Source: Marisediminitalea alba | GTDB taxonomy: Bacteria > Pseudomonadota > Gammaproteobacteria > Enterobacterales > Alteromonadaceae | DNA length: 64,000 nt | Direction of reading: 5' to 3' | Assembly (NCBI RefSeq): GCF_002993365.1 | Contig: NZ_PVNP01000203.1 | Coordinates: forward strand, 26,226 to 90,225 | Shown here: positions 1 to 10,053 of the stretch, piece after piece | Layout: every line of letters starts with the position of its first letter | Numbering within the stretch: position 1 is the first letter of the stretch | Notes under the pieces: model-generated | Seen by the model: only the letters and a program-made list of their open reading frames with translations | The model's database searches: none | What the model was told of the DNA's origin: nothing | Translations under genes and position numbers: made by a program

Positions 1-1
1 G

Positions 2-76
2 GCGGTGATTTATGCTTATCTGGGAATTAAAATTCTCCGTCTTGAGCCACCGCAATCCGTGACTGCAGCTAAATAA
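2..76 (+). CDS. C-terminal end of an upstream gene (partial)
   Basis: An open frame enters from the left edge and ends at a TAA at 74-76. The 24 visible residues start with a hydrophobic stretch (AVIYAYLGI) and finish ...LEPPQSVTAAK, as in the cytoplasmic tail after a last membrane helix. The stop lies 20 bases before the pepN start, so the gene is probably transcribed with pepN. Too little is visible to name a family; the frame could also be chance. Confidence 0.45.
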   Translation, partial: AVIYAYLGIKILRLEPPQSVTAAK

Positions 77-96
77 ACATCTTGTTAGGAGATGCA

Positions 97-2697
97 ATGA
101 CGCTAGTGGCTAAACGTCGCGAAGATTATCGCGCGCCCGAGTTTACAATTACTGATATTGCCCTGGACTTTACCCTGGATCCGTCTGCCACCAAAGTGGT
201 CAGCGAACTGCAGGTAAAGCGCCAGGACAATGCCAACGCGCCGTTAGAGCTCGATGGCGAACACCTGCAACTGTTAGAAGTTGCTATTGATGATTTACCT
301 TTTGGTGACTACCAGCAAACTGATAGCGGTCTGGTACTGAATAATGTGCCTGATGCCTTTACTCTGCGCATCGTGACGCAGGTTAATCCGTCGGAGAATA
401 AGGCGCTGGAAGGGCTGTATTTGTCTAACGGCGTATATTGCACTCAGTGTGAAGCTGAGGGGTTCCGCCGTATCACTTATTACCTGGACCGGCCCGATGT
501 ACTGGCGCGTTTTACCGTTAAAATTACCGGTGACAAAGCCAGCCTGCCAACCATGCTGGCAAACGGTAATCCCATTGAACAGGGTAGCAACACCGACGGC
601 ACGCATTGGATTTTATGGCAGGATCCGTTTCCTAAGCCAAGCTACCTGTTTGCACTGGTAGCCGGCAGCTTTGATCAGTTAACCGATACCTTTGTCACCC
701 AAAGCGGCAAGTCGGTAGCATTAGAACTGTTTGTAGACAAAGGTAAACGCCAGCGCGGCGAATTTGCCCTGGAAGCCTTAAAACGTTCTATGCGTTGGGA
801 TGAAGAAGTATTTGGCCTTGAGTATGACCTCGACATTTACATGATAGTCGCCGTGGATTTCTTCAATATGGGGGCCATGGAAAACAAAGGGCTGAACGTT
901 TTCAACAGTAAGTTTGTACTTGCCGATCAGGCGTCTGCTACCGATGAAGATTTCTTTAATGTGGAATCGGTTATCGCCCACGAGTACTTTCATAACTGGA
1001 CCGGTAACCGCGTAACATGCAGAGACTGGTTCCAGTTAAGTTTAAAAGAAGGCCTTACGGTGTTTCGCGATCAGCAGTTCAGCAGCGATATGAGCTCGCC
1101 GCTCAGTAACCGTATCAAGCAGGTAAGGGTGATGCGCGAGCATCAGTTCGCTGAGGACGCCAGTGCCATGAGTCATCCCATCCGCCCGGATGAAGTGATT
1201 GAAATGAACAACTTCTACACGGTGACGGTTTACGACAAAGGCGCTGAAGTCATTCGGATGATGCATACCTTATTGGGGGCTGAAGGTTTCAGAGCAGGGA
1301 TGGATGAATACTTCAGACGTCATGATGGTCAGGCTGTTACCTGTGATGACTTTGTGTCAGCCATGCAGTCAGCAACTGATATTGATTTAACCCATTTTTC
1401 CCGCTGGTACAGTCAGTCAGGCACGCCTCGGGTAGAGGTTAAACGTGCTTACGATGCAGCCAGCAATAAACTGACTGTAACGCTGACCCAGCAAAACCTG
1501 GCAACCGCTGATCAATCAGAAAAACACGACCTGTATATCCCGTTGCAAATTGAGTTTCTGGCAGCAGACGGTCAGCACGTAGCGCCAGATAGCGGCATGT
1601 TCCGTGATAACCTGGTTATTCTGGATAAACCGGTGACTGAATTAACCTTTACCGGTAAAGGGAGTAATATAACGCCGGTGGCGTTGGGCAATTTTTCCGC
1701 GCCGGTTAAACTGACTTCCGATCTAACGCCGTTAGAGTGGTTACATACCTTCCGTTTTGCTAACGATGCCTTTAGCCGCTGGGATGCTATTCAGCAGTTG
1801 TATAACTGGTGCATTGAACAATATTATCAGGGCAGCCCGCAGCAGATAGAAAAAGTCATCTGGCAAGGGCTCTATGAAGCCGTTGAAGCCAGCCAGGATA
1901 ATCCGGAAATTCTCGGAGAGTGCCTGGTGGTACCGAGCTTTGAAACCCTGTGCCAGACCCGTGAGAATATCGATGTACATGCCTTAAACGAAGCCAGACA
2001 AACCTTTAGCCACGATTTGGCTGAGTTTATGTCTGACTTGTTACTGGTAATTTACCAAACCAATCAATCAGATTCTTATGCCTATGAGCCGGCTCAGGTT
2101 AGTTCACGGCGGTGTAAGAATGTGGTGCTTACGCTACTGGCAGAATTGCCACTGGCTGAAACCTTGATCACTGAGCAATTCTCCGGTTCAGACAACATGT
2201 CAGATACGCTGGGTGCACTGAAAGCTGCGCAACAGTTCGATTTAGTGTTGTTTAATAATCTGATGAATGAGTTTGAGCAACGCTGGCGCGACGATCCGCT
2301 GGTACTGGATAAGTGGTTTGGTTTACATGCTACCTGTGATCGCAGTGATATTCTGGCGCAACTTACGCTGTTGCGTCAGCACCCGCAGTTCAGCCAGCAA
2401 AACCCTAACCGGGTTCGCGCGGTGATTGGCAGCTTCGCGTTTTATAATACTTCAGGTTTTCATGCCGATGACGGCAGTGGTTACCGATTCCTGACCGACT
2501 ATTTGCTGGAGCTGGATAAAACCAATCCGCAGGTGGCTTCGAGGTTAGTCACGCCATTAACCCAATGGCAACACTTTGCTCCATCGCGTCAGGCCCTGAT
2601 GCGACAGCAACTGTCACGTTTGCTTGATGATGCCTCATTAAGTAAGGATCTTTACGAAAAAGTCAGCAAAGCACTGGCCTACGGACATGATTCATAG
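97..2697 (+). CDS. pepN: Aminopeptidase N (M1 family zinc metallopeptidase)
   Basis: Cytosolic broad-specificity aminopeptidase that removes N-terminal residues from peptides late in protein turnover. The 866-residue length is normal for bacterial PepN. The substrate-binding GAMEN motif is at residues 259-263 and the zinc motif HEYFH at 295-299, followed by the conserved NWTGNRVTCRDWFQL segment; the rest is the C-terminal helical domain. An in-frame TTG lies 15 bases upstream, but the ATG at 97 has AGGAG at 87-91 with ideal spacing and gives the family start MTLVAKRREDY. Its 3' end overlaps the DUF2835 gene by 11 bases, which suggests translational coupling. No unusual residues were seen. Confidence 0.97.
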   Translation: MTLVAKRREDYRAPEFTITDIALDFTLDPSATKVVSELQVKRQDNANAPLELDGEHLQLLEVAIDDLPFGDYQQTDSGLVLNNVPDAFTLRIVTQVNPSENKALEGLYLSNGVYCTQCEAEGFRRITYYLDRPDVLARFTVKITGDKASLPTMLANGNPIEQGSNTDGTHWILWQDPFPKPSYLFALVAGSFDQLTDTFVTQSGKSVALELFVDKGKRQRGEFALEALKRSMRWDEEVFGLEYDLDIYMIVAVDFFNMGAMENKGLNVFNSKFVLADQASATDEDFFNVESVIAHEYFHNWTGNRVTCRDWFQLSLKEGLTVFRDQQFSSDMSSPLSNRIKQVRVMREHQFAEDASAMSHPIRPDEVIEMNNFYTVTVYDKGAEVIRMMHTLLGAEGFRAGMDEYFRRHDGQAVTCDDFVSAMQSATDIDLTHFSRWYSQSGTPRVEVKRAYDAASNKLTVTLTQQNLATADQSEKHDLYIPLQIEFLAADGQHVAPDSGMFRDNLVILDKPVTELTFTGKGSNITPVALGNFSAPVKLTSDLTPLEWLHTFRFANDAFSRWDAIQQLYNWCIEQYYQGSPQQIEKVIWQGLYEAVEASQDNPEILGECLVVPSFETLCQTRENIDVHALNEARQTFSHDLAEFMSDLLLVIYQTNQSDSYAYEPAQVSSRRCKNVVLTLLAELPLAETLITEQFSGSDNMSDTLGALKAAQQFDLVLFNNLMNEFEQRWRDDPLVLDKWFGLHATCDRSDILAQLTLLRQHPQFSQQNPNRVRAVIGSFAFYNTSGFHADDGSGYRFLTDYLLELDKTNPQVASRLVTPLTQWQHFAPSRQALMRQQLSRLLDDASLSKDLYEKVSKALAYGHDS

Positions 2698-2923
2698 TTC
2701 CGATAAGGTGTATTTTTTTTCGGTAAATGAGCCATATCACCAGTGTCAGCTCCTTTACAGCGGCTCAATACCCGTGGTGGTATTGACCGCTGATTCTGGC
2801 GAGCGGGTGCAGGTACCATCGGGCCGCATTCGCCAATTTATTGATAGTCGAGGCTTTTATGGCCGTTTCAGACTCGTGGTCAGTGCACAAAATAAAATAA
2901 AATCTTTTGAGCGCATCGCCTGA
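2687..2923 (+). CDS. DUF2835 family small protein
   Basis: A 78-residue protein of the DUF2835 family, whose function is unknown. It has the family pattern: an N-terminal beta strand (VYFFSVNEPYHQCQLLY), then a V.ADSGERVQVPS core, and an FYGRFRLVV strand. It starts inside the last codons of pepN (11-base overlap), so it is read from the pepN transcript. There is no signal peptide or membrane segment, so it is probably cytosolic. The pairing with pepN is, from memory, common in Alteromonadales, but nothing in the protein indicates a role in peptide turnover. Confidence 0.85.
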   Translation: MIHSSDKVYFFSVNEPYHQCQLLYSGSIPVVVLTADSGERVQVPSGRIRQFIDSRGFYGRFRLVVSAQNKIKSFERIA

Positions 2924-3122
2924 ATTTGAACTATAAATATCAATCGGTTAAGAACGTTTTCACCAGACGCTATTTTTGTAACAGATTAAAAAATCAGCTT
3001 TTTTTCAACTGGTACGATTAGTTCTTGCCATCTGTGTAAAATGATGTAATCATTTTGTTAAATAAACCGATGAGTTTGTCGTTTTATCAGCAGGTTACTG
3101 TTGAATCAGGAGTATAAAAATT

Positions 3123-5201
3123 ATGATAACCAGGCTTAGCGCATTTAAGAAATCGCCTATCGCAGCTGGAATTTTTGCCTTTCTAGGTGCCGCCTCGCTA
3201 CCAGCTGGTGCCGCTTCATGGGACTTTGGTGATGTATCCGTGTCGCTGGATACAAACCTGACACTGGCTACCAGTATTCGCGTTGAAGACCGCGACTACA
3301 GTTTAATTGGTAACAGTAATCACCCTCAGTTTAACTGGTCTGGCTATAACGCGGCGACCAATGTGATTTACCCCAGTGGCGATGTATGGGCATTGGCTAA
3401 TGGTGCCTATTCCAGTAATGGTGATTTGGGTAACCTGGCGCATGATTCAGGCGAAGCATTCTCAACCCAGATTTCCGGTAACCACGAATTAGACATTCGC
3501 TATGGCGATATTGGCTTTTTTGCGCGGGGTTTCTGGTTCTATGATTTTGAGCAAATGGACAACGATCGTCCATGGGATAACCCGATTACCGGCAATAATA
3601 CCGAGCTTTGCGACGACCCAGGAGCGAAAGAATTATTGTGTACAGACGTACGTCTGCTGGACGCGTTCTTTTATGGCGACTGGTGGATTGGCGATAATCC
3701 GCTAACCGTGCGTGTTGGTGAGCAGGTAGTAAGTTGGGGTGAGAGTACCTTTATTCAGCATGGTATCAGTACCACTAACCCTGTGGATGTTACCCGCGCC
3801 CGAACGCCTGGTGCAGAACTCAAAGAAGTGTTTATTCCGGTAGGCATGGTTTTCGCGCAATTGGGTTTAACCCAGAATGTCAGCGTATCGGCCTATTACC
3901 AATATGAGTGGGAACGCAGTTGGTTACCGGTTGCCGGTAGTTACTTTGCCACTAATGATTTTGTCGGTGAGGGTGGTCAGGCTAACAATGTCCAGCTTGG
4001 CTTTACCGGTAACCCGGACATCGACCTGGATTACCTGCTTTCTGCGCTGAATGGCCTTGGTGATGCACTGCGCGCCAACGGTGATCAGGCGGCGATTAGC
4101 CAGGCGTATCTTGCTTACCCAACAAAAGTAGCCATTCGTGGTTACAGTGACGCTGCTCACGTGGATGCAGACGATCAGGGCCAGTATGGTTTACGTTTAA
4201 CCTGGTTTGCTGAGGCCTTGAATGAAACTGAAATGAGTTTCTATCACATTAATTACCATAGCCAGCGCCCGCTAATTTCAGGTGAAACGTCTAACTTTAC
4301 CAGTGCAGCCATTGCTGAAGATTTGGCCTACATCGCCAGTCATAACATTAATCGCGATAATATTACCGACCTGCAGGCTTTCACTGAAGCAAAGTTCTAT
4401 TATCCTGAAGACATTAAATTGTACGGCTTCAGCTTTAATACCAATATCGGTACTGCGGCCCTTGCCGGTGAATTTGCGTATCGTCAGGACGAGCCGCTGC
4501 AGATTGATGACGTAGAGTTACTCTACATGGGTATGCCTGAACAGTTAGCGAACGCAGGTTTGCGTCCTGATTTGGCGGGTATTTCGCAGCTCAATAATGA
4601 TTTTCCGGACGGCATTAATCGTTCAGTAGGACCTGGTGAAACCGCGCAAGGGTATCTGCTGTCTGATACCTGGCAGGCACAGTTTACCGTGTCTCACGTA
4701 TTTGGTCCGGCACTGGGTACTGACAACCTGGTTCTGCTTGGTGAAGCAGGGTATGTTAATATTGTGGACTTCCCGGACCCTTCAGTTGTGCGTCTTAACG
4801 CGCCGGGCACCGGCCGTACACCGTCGCTGGAGCCTACTGAAACAGGTAATCCGCGTACTGGTTTACACACAGGCTTATCAAACGGACCTGAAACTAACCC
4901 ATTTGCTACGGATGATGCCTGGGGTTATCGACTACTGGCAGTGGCTGATCACAATAATGTATTTTCAGGTATTAACCTGCGGACTCGTATGACCTTCTCT
5001 CATGACGTGAAAGGGACTACACCGGATCCATTATTCCTGTTTACTGAAGATACTAAATCAGCCAATATTTCATTCACTTTTGATTACTTGAGTAAATGGT
5101 CGGCAACAGCCTCTTATAATGCATTCTGGGGTGGTATTGGTACCACCAACCAACTGGCTGATCGCGACTTTGTTTCGTTCAACATCAAGTATGCAATCTA
5201 A
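3123..5201 (+). CDS. DUF1302 family outer-membrane protein
   Basis: A 692-residue DUF1302 protein. An N-terminal signal peptide (about residues 1-30, cleavage near PAGAAS) is followed by a long beta-rich sequence with many aromatic residues, dense Asn/Asp turns and a C-terminal ...FNIKYAI strand, as expected of an outer-membrane beta barrel. AGGAG at 3108-3112 precedes the ATG. The DUF1329 gene starts 18 bases after its stop, so the two form one transcript. Families DUF1302 and DUF1329 are very often neighbours in proteobacteria, frequently near lipid, steroid or aromatic catabolism genes and an RND exporter. A role as a channel for a hydrophobic compound is inference; no substrate can be named. 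Confidence 0.88.
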   Translation: MITRLSAFKKSPIAAGIFAFLGAASLPAGAASWDFGDVSVSLDTNLTLATSIRVEDRDYSLIGNSNHPQFNWSGYNAATNVIYPSGDVWALANGAYSSNGDLGNLAHDSGEAFSTQISGNHELDIRYGDIGFFARGFWFYDFEQMDNDRPWDNPITGNNTELCDDPGAKELLCTDVRLLDAFFYGDWWIGDNPLTVRVGEQVVSWGESTFIQHGISTTNPVDVTRARTPGAELKEVFIPVGMVFAQLGLTQNVSVSAYYQYEWERSWLPVAGSYFATNDFVGEGGQANNVQLGFTGNPDIDLDYLLSALNGLGDALRANGDQAAISQAYLAYPTKVAIRGYSDAAHVDADDQGQYGLRLTWFAEALNETEMSFYHINYHSQRPLISGETSNFTSAAIAEDLAYIASHNINRDNITDLQAFTEAKFYYPEDIKLYGFSFNTNIGTAALAGEFAYRQDEPLQIDDVELLYMGMPEQLANAGLRPDLAGISQLNNDFPDGINRSVGPGETAQGYLLSDTWQAQFTVSHVFGPALGTDNLVLLGEAGYVNIVDFPDPSVVRLNAPGTGRTPSLEPTETGNPRTGLHTGLSNGPETNPFATDDAWGYRLLAVADHNNVFSGINLRTRMTFSHDVKGTTPDPLFLFTEDTKSANISFTFDYLSKWSATASYNAFWGGIGTTNQLADRDFVSFNIKYAI

Positions 5202-5219
5202 TAAAGAGTAGTATTTATT

Positions 5220-6587
5220 ATGATGAAAAAAATCGGAATTATTGCAGCAGCCCTGACGGTTGCGCTAACGACAGTGCCTGTACAGGCAAAAGTAACCGCG
5301 GATGAAGCCGCTAAACTGGGCACCGAGCTGACACCACTCGGTGGTGAAAAGGCAGGTAATGCAGACGGCTCTATCCCGGCGTGGACAGGGGGTATTACCT
5401 CTGCGCCTGCAGGCTACAGTGCAGGGGACTTTCACCCGGACCCTTATGCGGGTGAGAAGCCTGAGTTTGTGATCACCGCTGCTAACTACCAGCAATATGC
5501 TGATCAGTTATCCGAAGGCTTAAAGAAAATGTTCGAGACTTACCCGGACACCTTTAAGTTACCGGTTTACAAAACGCATCGCTCGGCATCAAACCCACAG
5601 TTTGTTTACGATGCGACCAAAGAAAACGCCACCCGTGCCACCTTGTTAGATGATGGTAATGGTATGGCAGGTGCTGCGGTAGGTATTCCTTTCCCCATCC
5701 CGGCCAACGGTCTGGAAGCGATTTGGAACCACATAGCTCGCTATCGTGGCCCGGCCGTTCAGCGTAATGGTGGTCAGGCAGCGGTAACCGCTGGCGGCGA
5801 CTACAACGTAATCGGCTTTGATGAGCAACTGTTAATTCAGTACTCACAGGAAAACGCCACGCCGGAAAGCCTGCTGGAAAATAACGTGCTATTCATGTTT
5901 AAACAGAAAGTAACCAAGCCAGCGCGTCTGGCGGGTACTGCGCTATTAGTCCATGAAACACTGGATCAGGTAAAGGAGCCGCGTAAAGCCTGGACCTATA
6001 ACACCGGTCAGCGTCGTGTGCGTTTGGCACCAAACATCGCTTATGATACCCCAGGAACAGCGGCCGACGGCCTGCGTACTACCGATGATTTCGATATGTT
6101 TAACGGCTCGCCAAACCGTTATAACTGGGAGCTGAAAGGCAAGAAAGAAATGTACGTTGCGTATAACAACTATACCTTGCACGGCGATACAGTGAGCTAT
6201 GAAGATATTCTTAAGCCTAACCACGTAAATCCTGATTTAACCCGTTGGGAAAAACACCGTGTATGGGTTGTTGAGGCAACACTGAAAGAAGGCTTACGCC
6301 ATATCTATCAGAAACGCGTGTTCTATATCGATGAAGACAGCTGGCAGATCCAACTGGCCGATATGTACGACAACCGCGGTGAACTGTACCGTGTTGCTGT
6401 GGCTTATGGCGTGAACTACTACGAAGTGCCGACTCAGTGGTCTACGCTGGATGTTTATCACGACCTGAACTCACGCCGCTACCTGGCAATTGGTTTGGAT
6501 AATGAGGAGAAAATGTACGACTTCTCAATTACTCCGAGAGAAGCGGAGTTCACGCCTCAGGCACTGCGCCGCGAAGGCATGAGATAA
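5220..6587 (+). CDS. DUF1329 family periplasmic/outer-membrane-associated protein
   Basis: A 455-residue DUF1329 protein. The signal peptide covers about residues 1-23 (MMKKIGIIAAALTVALTTVP, cleavage after VQA). The mature N-terminus has the family's typical EAAKLGTELTPLGGEKAGN, and the conserved IPAWTGG follows. DUF1329 proteins are related in fold to LolA/LolB-type lipid or lipoprotein carriers, so a periplasmic carrier working with the DUF1302 barrel is plausible but unproven. There is no lipobox cysteine. The gene is the second of the DUF1302-DUF1329 pair and is followed at once by a strong terminator-like hairpin. Confidence 0.88.
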   Translation: MMKKIGIIAAALTVALTTVPVQAKVTADEAAKLGTELTPLGGEKAGNADGSIPAWTGGITSAPAGYSAGDFHPDPYAGEKPEFVITAANYQQYADQLSEGLKKMFETYPDTFKLPVYKTHRSASNPQFVYDATKENATRATLLDDGNGMAGAAVGIPFPIPANGLEAIWNHIARYRGPAVQRNGGQAAVTAGGDYNVIGFDEQLLIQYSQENATPESLLENNVLFMFKQKVTKPARLAGTALLVHETLDQVKEPRKAWTYNTGQRRVRLAPNIAYDTPGTAADGLRTTDDFDMFNGSPNRYNWELKGKKEMYVAYNNYTLHGDTVSYEDILKPNHVNPDLTRWEKHRVWVVEATLKEGLRHIYQKRVFYIDEDSWQIQLADMYDNRGELYRVAVAYGVNYYEVPTQWSTLDVYHDLNSRRYLAIGLDNEEKMYDFSITPREAEFTPQALRREGMR

Positions 6588-6598
6588 CACTTCAGAAT

Positions 6599-6626
6599 AA
6601 CGGTTGGCCTGGCCAACCGTTTTCTT
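6599..6626 (+). terminator. Hairpin terminator after the DUF1329 gene
   Basis: AACGGTTGGCC (6599-6609) and GGCCAACCGTT (6611-6621) form a perfect 11-bp stem, followed by TTCTT. It sits 12 bases after the DUF1329 stop and before the YCF48 gene, so it probably ends or attenuates transcription between the two halves of the envelope module. The T-tract is short, so partial readthrough is likely. Confidence 0.75.
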
Positions 6627-6661
6627 AATCAGATATAACTATCCGGAGGCTAAACGTCTTA

Positions 6662-7699
6662 ATGCGTAAATCCATTTCTTCGGTGCTACTGTTGTTAGTT
6701 TCTTTTGCATTGTATGCAGAACAGTCTTATCAGGCACCACTTGTTAAAGAATCTCTGTTACTGGATATTGCCTCCGGCGATATCACTGTTGCTGTGGGCG
6801 AGAGAGGCCACGTGCTCATAAAGCGCGCTGATAGCGACTTTACTCAGGTCACCGTTCCCACCCAATCTACGTTAACGGCTGTTACCCTGATAGGGGATCA
6901 TATCTGGGCCGTTGGTCATGATGCTATTATCCTGCATTCCAGCGATGGCGGCGAGCAATGGCAGGTGCAAATGTACCAGCCCGAGCTGGAACGCCCGTTT
7001 TTAGATGTAATATTTTTTGATAGTCGCCGTGGCCTGGCCATTGGCGCCTATGGTTTGTTTTATCAAACCAGTGATGGTGGAAATAGCTGGGATAGCGTGC
7101 GCCACGCCGAGTTTTTGAATCCTTTCGATCGCGAGTATCTCGAAGAAATTCGTCAGGAAGACGAAGAGTTTTATCAAATGGAGTTAAACTCAATTCTACC
7201 GCACTTAAACCGTATCACTCGTGGCCAGAATGGTACTCTCCTGATAGCCGGTGAAGCCGGGTTACTGGCCATGAGCGAAGATAACGGTCAGAGCTGGCAG
7301 CGTCTGGAGTCAGACTACACCGGCTCATTCTTCGATTTTGTGCAGCTGGATTCCGGATTAATGGTGGCTGCGGGCTTACGCGGTAACATTCTGGTCAGCG
7401 AAGATGGAGAGCAGTGGGAGACTCTGCAAACCTGTAATACCGCCACGTTAAACTCGATTCTCACCGGTCAGAATAAGTTGTCTTTTATCGGCAATAACGG
7501 CGTAATGGTTAAGGCCACACTGCCTTTACAAACATCGACGTTCGACCCATATGCGGCACCAACGCTTAACTGTGAAGCCGCCGCCGGGGTGAGTGTTTCT
7601 CAAACAGAGAGTAAATCTGCGCTCTTAAATGCGGTGTCCGTAGACGGACAAACTGTAGTCACTGCCGCCGATGGCATCTATTCACTTTCTTTGGATTAA
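6662..7699 (+). CDS. YCF48-like beta-propeller, secreted
   Basis: A 345-residue exported protein of the YCF48/BNR type. A signal peptide (about residues 1-19, ending ALYAEQ) is followed by repeated blades of the form GxxGxIxxSxDGGxxW, for example HSSDGGEQW, QTSDGGNSW and SEDNGQSW. Related proteins include the photosystem II assembly factor, but in heterotrophs they typically sit beside an RND exporter and DUF1302/DUF1329 genes, as here. It ends 9 bases before the RND gene, indicating cotranscription. GGAGG at 6645-6649 is rather far (12 bases) from the ATG. A role in assembly or cargo binding for the exporter is inference. Confidence 0.82.
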   Translation: MRKSISSVLLLLVSFALYAEQSYQAPLVKESLLLDIASGDITVAVGERGHVLIKRADSDFTQVTVPTQSTLTAVTLIGDHIWAVGHDAIILHSSDGGEQWQVQMYQPELERPFLDVIFFDSRRGLAIGAYGLFYQTSDGGNSWDSVRHAEFLNPFDREYLEEIRQEDEEFYQMELNSILPHLNRITRGQNGTLLIAGEAGLLAMSEDNGQSWQRLESDYTGSFFDFVQLDSGLMVAAGLRGNILVSEDGEQWETLQTCNTATLNSILTGQNKLSFIGNNGVMVKATLPLQTSTFDPYAAPTLNCEAAAGVSVSQTESKSALLNAVSVDGQTVVTAADGIYSLSLD

Positions 7700-7708
7700 C
7701 GTGTAGTT

Positions 7709-10030
7709 ATGTCTTCTTTTAGTCAAGTTTCAGAGCGTCTGATTTTCAATAATCGACCGCTGGTTATCATTCTCTTTATTTTTGCCACGCTGGTGCTGGC
7801 ATTTCAGGCATCACGTATGCAGCTCGATGCCGGCTTCGAAAAAAATATTCCGCTGAACCACGAATACATGCAAACCTACATGGAGCACCGTAAAGACTTT
7901 GGCGGTGCTAACAATGTGCTTGTGGCAGTATGCGACAAAGACAGTGATATTTTTAATCAGTACTTCTTCGACACGCTGAAGAATGTTCACGATGAGTTGT
8001 TTTTTATTAACGGCGTGAATCGTTCACTGGTAGTTTCACTGTATTCACCTTCCACCCGGTTTACCGAAATTGTTGAGGGTGGCTTTGCCGGCGGCCCGGT
8101 GATCCCGGCTGATTTTGACTCGTCTAACCCCAGAGCGTTAGAGACAGTTGCCGCAAATATCGAAAAAGCCAAGATTGTTGGCCGTCAGGTGTCTAATAAC
8201 TACCGCTGTGCCATGGTAACAGCCCAGTTACTTGAGTTAGATCCGGAAACCGGTGAAGCGCTTAACACCCTGGCACTAGCTGATGAGCTGGAAACCAAGC
8301 TGCGCGGGCAGTATGAAGACGACCAGGTAAGTGTACATATTATCGGTTTCGCCAAAATGATTGGCGATGTGGCGACCGGCGCGAAATTTGTAGTGCTGTT
8401 CTTTGCCATCGCTATCGTGATTACGGCTTTCATGGTGTATTTCTTCTCGCGAAATATCATGCTCACCGTGCTGCCTATCATGTGTTCGGTTATCGCAGTG
8501 GTTTGGCAAATGGGCTTGCTTACCACGTTAGGCTTTGGTCTGGACCCCATGTCGATACTGGTGCCGTTTCTGGTCTTTGCCATTGGCGTGAGTCATGGCG
8601 TGCAGATGATTAACGCGGTAGAGAAAAACGTTGTTAAAGGTAACAATGCCAAACAGGCAGCAATGACCGCGTTCCGCGCACTGTTAATTCCCGGCGGCAT
8701 AGCGCTGCTATCTGACACGGTAGGGTTCTTAACTTTACTGGTGATCGATATTGGTATTATTCGCGAACTGGCGATTACTGCCAGCCTGGGTGTGGCGGTA
8801 ATCATTCTGACCAACCTTATTCTGTTGCCAGTATTAATGAGCTTTATCCGCTTCCCGGAGCACTACCTCGACCGCTTTGCCGGTAAGGAATCGAAGTCAG
8901 AAGGTCTGTGGCAAGTACTGGATGTGTGTACCCGTAAAAATACGGCGATTACTATCGTACTGGTTACCGGTATTCTGTTTGCGCTGGGTTTTGTGCAGTC
9001 CAAGCAAATGCAGATTGGTGATATCCAGGCCGGGGCTGCGGTATTACATCAGGACTCACGTTACAATCAGGACACGGCTCTGATCACCGACCGCTTTGAA
9101 GTGACGGTAGACTATATTTCGGTTCTGGTGGAAACCACACCGGAGGCCTGTACCAGCTACGAAACTATGCGCGCTATCGATGACTTCCAGTGGAAGATGA
9201 CCAATGTGGATGGTGTGCAGTCTGCGGTATCCCTTGCTTCGGTAGCGAAAGTGGTGAATGCCGGCTACAACGAAGGTAACCCAAAATGGCAGGTATTGCC
9301 GCGTAATCAGCAAACGTTGGTGCAGGCAATCTCCCGGGTGCCGACATCGTCTGGTTTATTAAACGGTAACTGCTCGGTCATGCCTATCATCCTGTTTATG
9401 GAAGATCATAAGGCGCAAACCATTACCCGGGTAGTTGATGCGGTGAAGGATTTCAGACAGGAATATCAGACCGGAGATACCCGCTTTAGTCTGGCGTCTG
9501 GTCCGGTAGGTGTAATGGCGGCTACCAATGAAGCGGTACAGGCAGCGCAAACGCCGATGATGATGTACGTGTTTGGTGCCGTAATTATCCTGTGTTTGCT
9601 GAGTTTCCGCTCTCTACGCGCTACTATTTCTGTAGTATTACCATTGTATGTGGTGTCGGTACTGGCACAGGCATTAATGACCTATCTGAATATCGGCCTC
9701 ACTGTTTACACGTTACCGGTAATTGCACTGGGTGTGGGTATTGGTGTGGACTACGGTATCTATATCCTGTCGACCATGAACGGTTTAATTAAACAGGGCA
9801 TGTCGGTTGAAAAAGCCTACCTTGAGGCACTTAAGGAGCGGGGCAGTGCAGTACTGTTTACCGGTATTACCCTGGCGATTGGCGTGAGCACCTGGGTGTT
9901 TTCATCACTCAAGTTTCAGGTGGATATGGGTATTTTGCTGACTTTCATGTTCCTGGTAAATATGCTTGGTGCCATAGTTGTGCTACCGGCGCTGGCCAGA
10001 CTGTTATGGTTTAACCGAAGCGAAAGGTAA
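7709..10030 (+). CDS. RND superfamily exporter (MMPL type)
   Basis: A 773-residue inner-membrane transporter of the RND/MMPL class. A first membrane helix (LVIILFIFATLVLAF) is followed by a large periplasmic loop, then a bundle of helices around residues 230-410, a second periplasmic loop, and a second bundle around residues 610-765. The proton-relay-like VGIGVDYGIYIL segment lies in the second bundle. This is the compact RND layout, shorter than drug-efflux AcrB types. No membrane-fusion protein or TolC gene is nearby, so with the DUF1302 barrel, DUF1329 carrier and YCF48 propeller it may form a self-contained envelope export or import route. The substrate is unknown; hydrophobic molecules are likely from family associations. 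Confidence 0.88.
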   Translation: MSSFSQVSERLIFNNRPLVIILFIFATLVLAFQASRMQLDAGFEKNIPLNHEYMQTYMEHRKDFGGANNVLVAVCDKDSDIFNQYFFDTLKNVHDELFFINGVNRSLVVSLYSPSTRFTEIVEGGFAGGPVIPADFDSSNPRALETVAANIEKAKIVGRQVSNNYRCAMVTAQLLELDPETGEALNTLALADELETKLRGQYEDDQVSVHIIGFAKMIGDVATGAKFVVLFFAIAIVITAFMVYFFSRNIMLTVLPIMCSVIAVVWQMGLLTTLGFGLDPMSILVPFLVFAIGVSHGVQMINAVEKNVVKGNNAKQAAMTAFRALLIPGGIALLSDTVGFLTLLVIDIGIIRELAITASLGVAVIILTNLILLPVLMSFIRFPEHYLDRFAGKESKSEGLWQVLDVCTRKNTAITIVLVTGILFALGFVQSKQMQIGDIQAGAAVLHQDSRYNQDTALITDRFEVTVDYISVLVETTPEACTSYETMRAIDDFQWKMTNVDGVQSAVSLASVAKVVNAGYNEGNPKWQVLPRNQQTLVQAISRVPTSSGLLNGNCSVMPIILFMEDHKAQTITRVVDAVKDFRQEYQTGDTRFSLASGPVGVMAATNEAVQAAQTPMMMYVFGAVIILCLLSFRSLRATISVVLPLYVVSVLAQALMTYLNIGLTVYTLPVIALGVGIGVDYGIYILSTMNGLIKQGMSVEKAYLEALKERGSAVLFTGITLAIGVSTWVFSSLKFQVDMGILLTFMFLVNMLGAIVVLPALARLLWFNRSER

Positions 10031-10053
10031 ATTTTTTCGCATAAGTAACCAAT

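Noticed and set aside
82..96. TTG at 82 as the pepN start
   Set aside because: The ATG at 97 has AGGAG at proper distance and matches the usual N-terminus.
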